A DNA stretch of 64,000 nucleotides from Embiotoca jacksoni (lineage: Eukaryota; Chordata; Actinopteri; Embiotocidae). Positions 50,487 to 58,539 of this stretch are shown here, piece by piece; the stretch's first letter is position 1; the number at the start of each line of letters is the position of its first letter. The stretch is from assembly GCA_022577435.1 (NCBI GenBank), contig JAKOON010000007.1:1012001-1076000 (forward strand), in the 5' to 3' direction. Made by a program: the position numbers and the translations under genes. The notes beneath the pieces were generated by a model. The model saw only the letters and a list, made by a program, of their open reading frames with translations. It was not told the origin of the DNA and did not search any database.

Positions 50487-50841
50487 GGTATGCCACCAAT
50501 GGCTTGCAGCTCCTGTTATGTTAAGTAGCCTTGATTATCTGCGCTGATAGGAGGCTTTAGCGGGATGCGGCCGAGCGGCAACAGTTGCACACAGAAAGCC
50601 CGTTTTTCAAAACTGTTGCAGGTCAAACGCGCCGCACAAATGTCGCAACGCTACAGTTGCAGATGAACGCGGGTGGCAGGAAACACACGCCGCTTCTCGA
50701 TATCAAGATCCCGCCTCCAAGGGAAAAAAAAAAAACAACAACAACAAAATGTAATAAATCATTTCTTCTGACCTGTTGCGTCCTTTCAGCCGGATTCATC
50801 ATCACAGCCTGCCGAAAGCTGTTATCCACATAAGACGCCAT
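12009..50841 (-). CDS. rapgef2: Rap guanine nucleotide exchange factor 2, N-terminal four coding exons (gene continues off the left edge)
   Basis: RAPGEF2 (PDZ-GEF1) activates Rap1 and Rap2 by GDP/GTP exchange at membranes and cell junctions. The family architecture is cyclic-nucleotide-binding-like domains, RasGEF-N, PDZ, Ras-association and a catalytic CDC25/RasGEF domain. Only the extreme N-terminus is here. Four exons joined in frame (69, 71, 57 and 84 nt) encode residues 1 to about 93 of the long isoform. The start MASYVDNSFRQAVMM, the block DLEIVYSYLHGMEALSNL and the domain core CWYILLSGSVFIKESM match my memory of vertebrate RAPGEF2 almost residue for residue. The paralogue RAPGEF6 differs in these places (for example CWYILLSGSVLVKGSM). 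Splice sites are GT-AG, and intron phases 0, 2 and 2 agree across all joins. The exons carrying the second cNMP-like, PDZ, RA and catalytic domains are not in the window. The family assignment is very secure. Confidence 0.97.
12778..12802 (+). repeat. (GA)n microsatellite
   Basis: About 12 GA units. Confidence 0.93.
14592..14632 (+). repeat. (CTT)n(CCT)n microsatellite
   Basis: About five CTT units followed by about six CCT units. Confidence 0.93.
15122..15162 (+). repeat. (ATG)n microsatellite
   Basis: AGATGA repeats pass into about 10 perfect ATG units. Confidence 0.93.
17631..17685 (+). repeat. (TG)n microsatellite
   Basis: About 27 perfect TG units. Confidence 0.97.
17803..17870 (+). 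repeat. 14-bp GC-rich minisatellite
   Basis: Nearly five copies of the unit GGGAGCGTGCGGCC; the second and third carry one or two substitutions. Confidence 0.93.
18797..18870 (+). repeat. (TG)n microsatellite
   Basis: About 37 perfect TG units. Confidence 0.97.
19010..19049 (+). repeat. (AC)n microsatellite
   Basis: About 20 AC units, ending in a C-run. Confidence 0.96.
19522..19547 (+). repeat. (AC)n microsatellite just inside rapgef2 intron 3
   Basis: About 13 AC units. On the rapgef2 coding strand this is a (TG)n tract that starts about 12 bases into the intron after exon 3. Confidence 0.96.
19560..19616 (-). CDS. rapgef2: rapgef2 coding exon 3 (57 nt, frame-preserving)
   Basis: This short exon lies between acceptor cctgcag and donor TA|gtaagt. 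It completes Arg47, encodes IMCETVRYERHEANEVLY and supplies two bases of Tyr66. Mammalian RAPGEF2 has LMCETVRYERHEANEVLYY here, so the only change seen is Leu to Ile. The length is a multiple of three, so skipping would remove 19 residues without a frameshift. A (TG)n tract starts about 12 bases into the following intron on the coding strand. Confidence 0.96.
20215..20282 (+). mobile_element. possible diverged retroelement 3' tail
   Basis: GCAGCACTTTGGTGAACTTG, followed by AAATAAATGTGAC and a second AATAAA, resembles the same tail type as at 34.5 kb but is more diverged. It could also be a chance AATAAA-rich stretch. Confidence 0.35.
22002..22436. mobile_element. MITE-like element with imperfect terminal inverted repeats
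   Basis: The left end ATTAAAGGTCCCATACT (22002-22018) and the reverse complement of the right end, ATTAAAGGGCTCATATT (22420-22436), agree at 13 of 17 positions. The 435-bp interior has no transposase frame. Elements of this kind, beginning with AAAGGTCCCATA, are abundant in teleosts from memory. I found no clear target-site duplication. Confidence 0.6.
23011..23081 (-). CDS. rapgef2: rapgef2 coding exon 2
   Basis: The 71-nt exon lies between acceptor cttcctcag and donor AG|gtgagc. It encodes D24-L46, reading DLEIVYSYLHGMEALSNL then REHQL, plus two bases of Arg47. It enters in phase 0 and leaves after two bases of a codon. The sequence appears identical to mammalian RAPGEF2 in this block. Skipping it would shift the frame. 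Confidence 0.97.
25113..25130 (-). promoter_or_regulatory. CTCF-like motif (minus orientation)
   Basis: The reverse complement contains CCATCAGGTGGCAGT, close to the CTCF core. Confidence 0.4.
26125..26138 (+). promoter_or_regulatory. CTCF-like motif (plus orientation)
   Basis: CCACTAGGTGGCAG is a very close match to the CTCF core (CCASYAGRKGGCAG type). Confidence 0.5.
27261..27336 (+). repeat. (AC)n microsatellite
   Basis: About 38 perfect AC units, the longest dinucleotide tract in the window. Confidence 0.97.
28019..28049 (+). repeat. (AC)n microsatellite
   Basis: About 15 AC units. Confidence 0.95.
29290..29318 (+). repeat. A-homopolymer
   Basis: A run of about 29 A. Confidence 0.95.
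31574..31627 (+). repeat. (AC)n microsatellite
   Basis: About 27 perfect AC units. Confidence 0.97.
32909..32930 (+). repeat. (TGC)n microsatellite
   Basis: About seven TGC units after a GGT-rich stretch. Confidence 0.93.
33820..33848 (+). repeat. (AC)n microsatellite
   Basis: About 14 AC units followed by GCGCGC. Confidence 0.95.
34430..34592 (+). mobile_element. 3' tail of a LINE/SINE-type retroelement
   Basis: The segment ending AAAGCACTTTGTGACTG ... AAAAGCGGCGTATAAATAAA resembles the 3' end shared by many teleost non-LTR elements (aaagcactttgtgac ... gaaaagtgctatataaataaa). No reverse transcriptase frame is attached, so it is a short 5'-truncated copy. Confidence 0.55.
35137..35204 (+). 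repeat. (CA)n microsatellite
   Basis: About 33 CA units. Confidence 0.97.
36638..36685 (+). repeat. C-run followed by (CCA)n
   Basis: About 15 C, then about 11 CCA/ACC units. Confidence 0.94.
37087..37110 (+). repeat. (GCA)n microsatellite
   Basis: About eight GCA units. Confidence 0.93.
42660..43110. promoter_or_regulatory. CpG-rich island inside rapgef2 intron 1
   Basis: About 450 bases dense in CG dinucleotides and GC boxes (GGGGCGGCCGGCGGGGCGGC region at 42688-42710) stand out from AT-rich surroundings. No recognisable exon accompanies it. It may be an alternative promoter or an unmethylated regulatory island; this is inference from composition. Confidence 0.45.
44640..44659. promoter_or_regulatory. 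perfect palindrome of two GATA-factor sites
   Basis: GTTTATCTGACCAGATAAAC has 9-base arms and a 2-base centre. Each arm contains AGATAA, the GATA-factor core, next to CAG. A further TAATAAACGGCCATAAA lies directly downstream. Confidence 0.5.
45421..45470 (+). repeat. 20-bp direct tandem repeat, 2.4 copies
   Basis: The unit GCTTCAGAGACATTCCTSCT occurs twice with one mismatch and then as a partial third copy. Confidence 0.9.
47427..47472 (+). repeat. (TCC)n microsatellite
   Basis: About 14 TCC units with two interruptions. Confidence 0.93.
50773..50841 (-). CDS. rapgef2: rapgef2 coding exon 1 (start codon)
   Basis: The 69-nt exon encodes 23 residues, beginning MASYVDNSFRQAVMM and ending AERTQQ. 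The ATG is at 50841-50839, preceded by A at -3 and followed by G at +4, a good Kozak context. The donor is CAG|gtcaga, phase 0. This is the long-isoform first exon; the shorter isoform known from mammals uses a different first exon that I did not find here. Confidence 0.96.
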
Positions 50842-51240
50842 TGTTTCGGGAAGACAACCGTCTTTGGGGCGATACGGGAGTCCTTATCCTTTTAAAAAAA
50901 AAAAAAAAAAAAAATGTCTATAAATATCCAGGGGCGCGGATATATACAAAAAGAGGTCCCCCCCCCCCCCTCCTCCTCCTCCTCCTATTGTCTTGCTCCC
51001 TCTTCTTGTCGCCCGTGCTCCGATGCTAGCGGATAAAGCTGGGAGTGCCCCGAAGCCAGGCCACGACTGGAGCCAGACAGCCGGAGCCGGTCTCCTCCGG
51101 GGGCGTCTTAAGTCTTTTTCCTGCTTGCCCCGAGCCCGAAACCGGCGGGGGGGGCGCAACAACCAGGTCCGCGCCGGGGAGGGGAGGAGAACAAAAATTT
51201 AATTAAAAAAAAAAATAAATAAATAAAAAAAATAATAAAC
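50842..51240 (-). promoter_or_regulatory. rapgef2: probable rapgef2 5' leader and proximal promoter
   Basis: The region directly upstream of the rapgef2 start codon on the minus strand is CpG-rich at 50980-51180, as expected for a broadly expressed gene. A T-rich run (50894-50914 as A on the plus strand), a TATA-like stretch at about 50938-50948 and a CCT-repeat at 50970-50985 lie close to the ATG. The transcription start cannot be placed from sequence alone. Confidence 0.5.
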
Positions 51241-51400
51241 TTCCTCGAAAAGCTCAAACTGTCCTCTCAAAGAGTTATTTTTCCCGAAGTAGAAATTGTC
51301 GTCCCTTTACGCGTGCCAGCGTTCACCGGAGCCGTTCCGTGTCTCTTCGGCATTCTGCGAGCGACGGAAAGAAATTCCATGTAGGATCCGAGCAAACAAC

Positions 51401-51401
51401 C

Positions 51402-51432
<31 letters not shown>

Positions 51433-51470
51433 AGAAGAAGAAGAAAAAAAAGAAAAGAAAAGAAAGAAAA
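51401..51470 (+). repeat. A-run and GAA-rich purine tract
   Basis: About 30 A, then GAAGAA and AAAGAAAAG repeats. It produces poly-Lys/Glu frames that are not genes. Confidence 0.93.
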
Positions 51471-52891
51471 GTGAGGCGGAAAGCAAACGGTTATCCCGTC
51501 AACAGGCAGCTGGCGTCCATGATGAGAGGCTGACCCGGGTACACTCACTAAAAACATTCAGTTTATTAGCATTTTTAATGGGTCTAAAAGTGAATATAGG
51601 ACCGCCGCCGCTGCGCTCTGTTGTGTGCCACCATGGTGACTGACACGCCGACCGTCGAGTCCGACGCACTTAAAAAAGGGGGAAGCGCTTCCTTGAGAAC
51701 CTTTCAAAATAAAACTCCGAAAAGGGAAGCGGTTTTGGTTTGATACAAAGAGACAATGACAGATCCGGTCGTATTCAGGGAGGGGTCAGTCGGAAATTGA
51801 TATACACGTTGATGCGTTTGTCCCATTAAACGAACCTTTCCGTGCACGTAAGTACACGTTTGTCAACAAACACGTATCTGCAAAAACGACAAAAGATATG
51901 GGCTTATTAATTTAGCATTCATTATTTAGAAAAAAAAAAAAACCGATATGCATTTGTATTTATAACATAATCAACCGTGATCGTATGTATTTTAGTTGGG
52001 ACTAATATTTAACACTCTTGAGTAGTTTCGTTGTTCGTTTTCTTAGAATTAAGCCGGATTACTGTGAGCAAGGATAGCATTTTATTTTGAAGGCAAAATC
52101 GTTTCATTTCGTGTGTAAGTGTTGATATCGGTACAGCACTTGACAGAGATTTAGTCACAAGAAGGCGGCTCACCATGGGCGAGTCCATTTAACAAAAAAA
52201 AAGGGGGACTAGGGGGGGGGTGTAGTGAGGCAGAAAATTATACTTTGGCACCACCAAGTGACTAAATAGGAAATTACACATTCATATGAATACAAAATAA
52301 GCAACATATGGTAACAACCTAATTAGCCATTAATATTAAATAACAGTGGCACACATACAAATGTCCTAGACGTACAATGGAAGATGACATAGAGAATTGC
52401 CGAGTTATGTTAAATGTACAAAGGGTACACAATAGGAACAGTAGCCTACATTTTGAGTCAGCTTTAAAGCTGCAATTAAAGCCACAAGCAAACATCAGTG
52501 TCTAATGAATGCACAATTCTTGCAGATATTTTGTTATATATATATATATATATGTATATAGTAAGCCATTTTAAATGCAGTTATTATGTCATAATCATAA
52601 TAAAACTCCACCAGATCCTGTAGGAACTGTTTTTCCCCGTGTCTGTAAACACTGTAAATACACACTTTCAAACTTCTCATTTGGTTTACCATGCAGTTAG
52701 TAAAAAAAATACAAATTAAAAATTTAAAAAAAAATTAAATGGATGTTTTATGCCAAGTCTACTTTCGACATTAATTTATTTCACCAAGCAATTTGGGATA
52801 ACTTAAAATCAAATGTGATATGAAGTGGACACGTTTCAAGAGCTGAGACGTCCCCTTGTTTTTACAATGTAACTATAGGCCACTGAGCAGC

Positions 52892-52920
52892 GACGCCATG
52901 ACAACCAGTGGTTGCGCAAC
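52892..52920 (+). promoter_or_regulatory. RFX X-box-like motif and adjacent GTTGC palindrome upstream of spmip2
   Basis: The 14-mer at 52892-52905 (GACGCCATGACAAC) matches the palindromic RFX consensus GTTGCCATGGCAAC at 11 of 14 positions. At 52911-52920 GTTGCGCAAC is a perfect palindrome of X-box half-sites and also contains the C/EBP-like TTGCGCAA. RFX factors drive ciliary and sperm-axoneme genes, and spmip2 starts about 160 bp downstream. The functional link is inference. Confidence 0.45.
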
Positions 52921-53064
52921 AAGCAAGCATGACCCCCCCCCTCCACCACCTCTCCACCCCCCATGGACGCAGCAGACCGCATGGACTCATATTATCACCC
53001 TGGGGTGTCCATTATGTAGCCAGCAACTAATCCAAACATAACAGTGCGGGGTGGGGAAAACATT

Positions 53065-53125
53065 ATGCGAAACAGTGCAACGTCTGCAGGAGGGCCACAG
53101 TGTGGACAAAGGATGATTTTCACAG
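53065..53125 (+). CDS. spmip2: spmip2 exon 1
   Basis: The exon encodes 20 residues from MRNSATSAGG to RMIFT plus one base of a Gly codon. The donor is ACAG|gtaaga. The ATG at 53065 is the only ATG in frame upstream of the junction apart from an internal Met. The short N-terminus ending IFT-G matches the family's ILFTGPD join. Confidence 0.8.
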
Positions 53126-54480
53126 GTAAGAGAAGCGTGCAGAGAAAGAGCTTTTTTTATATTTTTTTTTTATTATCCTTCCACCGAACGCATTTCTTTT
53201 CTTGGGAGTTAAAATTTGTTCCATGACGTTTGAAATTGGATTGAACCAATGTCTGTACTGCTGCATGCACAGCATGCTTCCAAAAATACAGTAGCTAATT
53301 GGTGGGGGAAGTATGTACTGCCAGACAGCTATAACCCAGTTTCCTGATTATGCCTCAAACTCCCAAAGCACTGTGCAATATTTATTAGATGTCAGAGCAT
53401 GTGGTGTGTGTCCAGGCGAATAGAGGTGTGATGGGACACAGAAGAGCACAGTAACCAGGACACAAGGCAGACTGACATACTCTTATGTGCTGGTATATAA
53501 TTGTACAATATGTGATTCTGCATGTTGCTATTGGTCGAGATGGGCTTTTACATTTGACATTTTCTAGTTTTGTGTCACTTTCTCTCTATTAATCTATCAC
53601 GTCACAGAGAACACTTAAATATGGATTGATAATCCATATGTAGCTGTTACTGCTCATAATAAAGACTAAAATGAAAAGAGGCGCCAGAAACTTTGCCATG
53701 ATGCCTTTTTAAAGATACAAATTTGAGCTATGGTGTCTTTCTTTTTTTTTTCTTTTTTTTTTTTGCATTCATTCATGAAGTAATAAATAAAAGATTAAGT
53801 TGTTTTTTTGGTTGTTTTTTTTTGAGGGATCTTGTTTTTTAACCTTCTTTTCTCACATCTCCACTGATTCCCGACCAAGGCCCAGATGGAGTCGGAGACT
53901 ACAGGCCCAGATCTAATTATTCCCCCCGGTATGTCGGTGTGGGCGCCGCATCACCTGAGGCCACAGGTGACCTCGGCTACTTGAGCCGAGCTGCCCTGCA
54001 CGACCATCCGCTCGCGCCCAGGCAGAGCTACGTAGGGGAGGTGGGCTGGGGATGGCAGTACAACCAGCTGCTGAACAGTGGGACGCTGCTCAGCAATATG
54101 CAAATTAAGGTACAACTTTAAAAAATCCACCGTGTGCGGCTTATGCAAATGAATTCCTTTTCAGTTAATGTGGCATAAAGTCCCGCCGAGCGTGACTTTG
54201 AGAAATAAATGCAGGTGATCCAGCGTGCAGGCAACTCAGCCAAGCGTGGGAGAAACACGTGTGTAGAGCTGATGAATGGATGTTTTTATTTCTTTAGATG
54301 ACTTGCGACATCGTAAATATTGATTTTACATACTGTGGGAGAGAAAAAAATGAATTGTATAAAATTCAGCAGTAAATGAAAAAATAATGGATCGAGTCTT
54401 TCCTTTTTCTCTGACAGAAAACCGAGCTTCGAGCAGCGTTGGAGGACAGAGTCACTCAGAGGTTTCAGAACCAACAGTGA
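53065..54480 (+). CDS. spmip2: sperm microtubule inner protein 2 (C4orf45 orthologue), complete
   Basis: Three exons (61, 230 and 63 nt) join in frame to about 117 residues with a stop at 54478-54480. SPMIP2 proteins sit inside the doublet microtubules of the sperm flagellum and help stabilise the axoneme. Recognition rests on conserved motifs shared with human C4orf45 as I recall it: IFTGPD across the first junction, DY.P, YVG, TGDLGYL (human TGDLRYL), SYVGEVGW (human EYVSEIGW), QYN, and T.RFQN (human THRYQN) near the end. The human protein is longer (about 186 residues), so this copy lacks the basic C-terminal extension. All splice sites are GT-AG. It is head to head with rapgef2 and upstream of ppid, as human synteny predicts. 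Confidence 0.86.
53126..53879 (+). other. spmip2: spmip2 intron 1
   Basis: No coding signal was seen in this 754-bp intron. It holds T-rich tracts, most heavily before the acceptor, and a perfect 9-bp inverted repeat (ATATGGATT, 3-base spacer) at 53619-53639. Confidence 0.8.
53880..54109 (+). CDS. spmip2: spmip2 exon 2 (core motifs)
   Basis: The 230-nt exon starts after acceptor gaccaag and completes Gly21. It then encodes PDGVGDYRPRSNYSPRYVG, ATGDLGYLSRA, SYVGEVGW and QYNQLLNSG, ending NMQIK at donor AAG|gtacaa in phase 0. These are the most conserved stretches of the family. Confidence 0.88.
54110..54417 (+). other. spmip2: spmip2 intron 2
   Basis: This 308-bp intron has a GT donor and a pyrimidine-rich tract with acceptor ctctgacag. 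It contains one perfect octamer ATGCAAAT at 54143-54150 and no coding signal. Confidence 0.82.
54418..54480 (+). CDS. spmip2: spmip2 exon 3 (terminal coding exon)
   Basis: The exon encodes KTELRAALEDRVTQRFQNQQ and then TGA. It aligns with the human segment containing LDKITHRYQNPW, but translation stops straight after QNQQ, so the tail is much shorter than in mammals. A later splice to another exon cannot be excluded from sequence alone. Confidence 0.8.
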   Translation, partial: KTELRAALEDRVTQRFQNQQ

Positions 54481-56507
54481 GGCAGAATTTTCGAAGAGCC
54501 CCCTTTACTTCGGACCCCCTGAATGTCTTTTGTTTCCACTGCTGAGAATCGTATCACATGCTGCCTGTGTGCTGTGTCAAACGGATAAGTGAGGACATCT
54601 CAGGTTTGCACGGTGTGGAGGGACTGCATTGTAAGTTATCTGCTTCCCCATTCATAATGCAACAACTTCCCCTCCCTGCAGGAACACACAGCTGCACATA
54701 AGAAAAAGCAGCCTGGACGGACTCAGACACACAACCGACGCCAAAACTCACCTAAACAAACTCACACACAAGGCTTATCCTGTGCTTTGACATTTTTTTC
54801 ATGAAAAGCACAACCTCTACAATCAAATCATAATACATGTAATGCTTAAAAAAAAAAAAAAAAAAAGATGTAATGTGTGGTTCTATAGATAAACAACTCT
54901 TTAGGAGTCTGAAATAGTTCATAAAAAAAAAAAATGATGCTTTAGAGATGCTCGTATTTCTTTTGGAAAGGAAAAACCTCTCTAGTCACAAAACAGTTTG
55001 TTTCGTTTGTAATTATATGCTGTGCCATTTACTCTCCAGCATCTGTGGGAGAAATTGTAAGTAGCCTGCCGGTTAGTGCTCTGTCATCATTATGCAAATA
55101 CCAACGAGGGAATATCTTTGAAGAATGATGTTGCATCAGCAGGGCTGTAGCCAGAACTTGAGAATTACCAAGGTCGTGAGTACAAGCAGCAAGACGTTGA
55201 CACATCTACAAGCAGCAACCCCCCCCCCCCAAAAAAAACAAACAAACAAAAAAAAAACAGACTAATTTGAAACTGTAATGTGTGAGTTTAAGTTTGTCAT
55301 TCCAGTTCCGAAACGGTTTATCGGGCTCGTAATCCTCCCGAAGTATTGCACGACCGGTTTCCTGAAATCAGCCCTCACAGAGCAATAACATTAAAATAAA
55401 AGGCGAATCAATACACCTGTCCAGGGGTGAGGACACTCGTCATTTATGACATAAACACCAAAACAAGCAAAGGGACATACGCCAGATCTCCAGAGCTAGA
55501 AATAGTTTTAACCAGCAAAATATTTAAAATAGTGGGGACTTAATAGTTTTAATAAACCCATTACACAATTATTATTATTTTTTTAAATTTTGTTTTACAG
55601 ATAACAGATAAGAAAAAGGTGGCACTTGTTATTTAGCACTAACAAGGCTCATAAAAAGGTAAATTGTCTAATGGATTAGGGACGAAAACAAGAAGAAATG
55701 ACCCTTCAAAAGGAGAAAAACGTATGAAGTCCTGAATGATATGCAAACGCCGCAAACAATACGTTAAAATGCACAATCCAAACGCAGCAGATACCCTCAT
55801 TAACCACGGAGGTGATTCAAGACCATCAGATCCAGCTGAGGCCGCTACTCTCCCTTCATCCCTTTCTGTGTGAAACGTTTGCAGGTGGCTGTTAAGACGT
55901 AAAATGACTTTTCAACAGCACGTGTGATTGAAGCTGCTTCACTAAAGTACTAGACCCTGGAAATACGCGGCAGTAAATACAGCTCTTGATACTGCGAGCA
56001 GAAAGCGCATCCAGGCAAAACATCGGTTCGGTTCTAAACAGAAGGTCGTGGCTGTCATTCTCAGACGCGGCAAGCACTTTTATCTCGACAGATATCCGCG
56101 AGCCGGGCCGTGGCTATAATACAAGGAATACTGCGAGCGACTTTCCCTGATATCTCAGGCTCACAGGCCTCGAAGCCGTCACATGTTTAGGAGCCTGTAC
56201 ATCTCCAGGAAAAAACACTGTCGTTTTTTTTTTCTTTCTTTCATTATGTATGCATTGCACTGACATCCATTTCTTCTTCAACGTTTGCTTTGCAGTTAAT
56301 TAATGTTTTTCAAAAATGATTTCCTGTGTGCGTCCTGACATCCGGCACAGTAACTGTGGAACATCTGCAAAGGAAGGGATCTCTATTCTAGTTTGAAAAG
56401 CTGCGTATGTCAGGCAGGTCCAGGATTGTACAGTAACTGACAGCCTCTGAGACCTTAAGCCTATCGAATGCCCTCAGGTGGGTGTCAGATTGATTACCTC
56501 AATTAAT

Positions 56508-56542
<35 letters not shown>

Positions 56543-58539
56543 TGCACTCTTTTGTACAACTGGTTTGAATGATGAAAACTGGCTATACGGGAACTCCTAA
56601 AACTAAAACTAAAAAAAAATGTACTCGAGATGATTGCACCCGAACAAAGGAAAACGCAATCGACAGCAAATGTCAAACCGATCCAGAAGTCGTCTCCCAC
56701 TTTTGGGACGTGTGACACAATATGAAGGAAGGAATATGTAACTCTTTCAACGCAGGAGAACATTCAAAAACGACACACCTTGTGGGCAAACACGTCAGCT
56801 GAGTCCGGTTTATCTCCCACACCGCGACCTCTGACGGCTTCCTATTTGCTTCCTCTCACAACGAACATCCTGGATGACTCAGGAGAAGTCAAACAGCAGG
56901 TTTCACAAAGGTAGTCGGAGCTAACAGCAGATGGCATTCAACCACCCACGGCGAACAGAGGACCTGGCTGCTAATGAGATGTGTCAAGGTTGATTAAACA
57001 TCTTTTAATCCCCGTTCTTTTCCAACGGTTTCATTTTTTTTTCCGCACAACACCCAGCTCGGAGGGTCAGGTTGTTCTCCCGCACGAGTGCGCAACGCCG
57101 GTGAAAATTTTGAGACCACAACTCGGTTAAAAAAATCAAAAAAAAAATCGCTTTATTTCTGAATGACGACGATATAAACTGGGTAAACAAGCGCTGAATA
57201 CGTCTCTTTGTAAAAAAGTTCTGACAATCTGCTCGAGCTGGGATAACAAGTCGTATGCCGAACTGATGATTTCCTCCAAAAATAACAGTGAGCTCCTGGT
57301 TGTATATCAGAGATCCTTCTCCCCTCTCGCAGTGTCGCAGACACAGACTTTTGATTCTTATTGGAAAACCACCTGGTAATCCATCCAGACGGCGGAAGCA
57401 ATCACAGCCACTCACGTCCGGCGGCAGATAACTGTGCAGATTGTTTACCACAAGAGAAGCCCGCCAATTTTCACATAATGAGCCACACAGACATCAATTT
57501 TTCAGGGGTCAGCTACAATTTTGCTGGTAATACCATCACGACAATACGGCTGGCCTCAATCTGACACCCACCTGAGGGCATGTTGTGGTGGAATTTTGTC
57601 AAGACCGACCATTGTATGTATTTTCAAAGATGGTCTGAAAGTGTGCTGTCAGATCATTATTGTTAGAGGATGAGATTCCCCCCCCCTCCCCAGTTAAGAA
57701 CAGCTTAGTATCCCCCCCTCCCTCTCCCACAGGTTTAAGTAGGCGGTTGCAACGTTTTTGGGCTGTGACACGAAAGACGAGCCTCGTCTTTTTGTGACCC
57801 ACTGTCTCTAACCTCAATCCCACTGCACTGATCCAATTCTACCCAAACAATAAGGCATCGAAATCATCTCACAAATGAGGTCCCTGGATGCTGTGGTATG
57901 TCAAAATGTTGTTTGGTTAAAAAAAACCAAATACAACAAAAAAACAACAACAACAACATATTAGCAGGACTTATCTATGGCAACATTGGATCTTTCTATG
58001 TTTTATATGATTTTTTTTACATCATTGTGAGGAAATCCCTTTTATTTGTTGAGTATTAAATCTACCAGACTGCCTTGAAACAAACTTATTTTATCCATCA
58101 GTAAATAATAAAATAACTAATTTCCCCCCAAAATGCATTATGAATTGTTATTCAGTGTAATGTGACATATAATATCTATATTATATCATATACAGTCGTC
58201 CTTTATGCGAATTTTATTTTGGAAATATTGACCGGAAGACATGCACATTCTCAAAACTCACAATTATGCTTTGGTTATACTTTTTACTTCGGAGGAAAAT
58301 TCCTTAGCTTTTATTTGTGTGCGTGTTTTTTTTATTTTTCGAGGTCTCAGACTCACATATGTGAATCATCATTTTTTTTTTTTTATTACCGTTTAATCGT
58401 CAGAAAAGGACACGATAAAGCTCGTCTTTTATTTTGAAGTGTCCAATCGGAAGTCGGATCTCCTTCCGCCGGCCGCCGGGCTTCAGCGAGGTTAGCAAGA
58501 ACCAGTGTGGATTTTCTCCCCCCTAAAAAAAAAAAAAAA
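54481..58539. other. intergenic, spmip2 to ppid; fnip2 not present
   Basis: No gene was recognised in this 4 kb. In mammals FNIP2 lies between these two genes, but no FNIP-like exon was seen on either strand. The longest open frame (57005-57451 minus, 148 codons) matches nothing known to me. Repeat-free, moderately complex sequence at 57340-57590 could be a conserved non-coding element. Poly-C, poly-A and T runs are scattered through the rest. Confidence 0.7.
58440..58539 (+). promoter_or_regulatory. ppid: ppid proximal promoter and 5' leader
   Basis: A CCAAT box (58443-58447) is directly followed by an ETS-type motif CGGAAGT (58448-58454), then CG-rich sequence and no TATA box. This is the usual layout of a housekeeping promoter. 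An A-run at 58525-58540 ends in the A of the start codon. Confidence 0.55.

Larger units (their letters stand above)
23082..50772 (-). other. rapgef2: rapgef2 intron 1 (27.7 kb)
   Basis: This long first intron has no recognisable nested gene. It contains many microsatellites, a CpG-rich island at 42.66-43.11 kb, CpG-rich sequence at 48.4-49.25 kb, CTCF-like motifs at 25.1, 26.1 and 37.9 kb, a LINE-like 3' tail at 34.5 kb and several repeat-free blocks that could be conserved non-coding elements. The longest open frame (48456-49220 minus, 254 codons) matches no family I know. Confidence 0.85.
51241..53064. other. intergenic, between head-to-head rapgef2 and spmip2
   Basis: No gene was seen. 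The left part is moderately GC-rich; from about 51.9 kb it becomes AT-rich, with a short (TA)n tract at about 52534-52552. The right end carries RFX-like motifs before spmip2. The purine tract at 51401-51470 (A-run, then GAA repeats) produces spurious lysine/glutamate frames. Confidence 0.7.
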
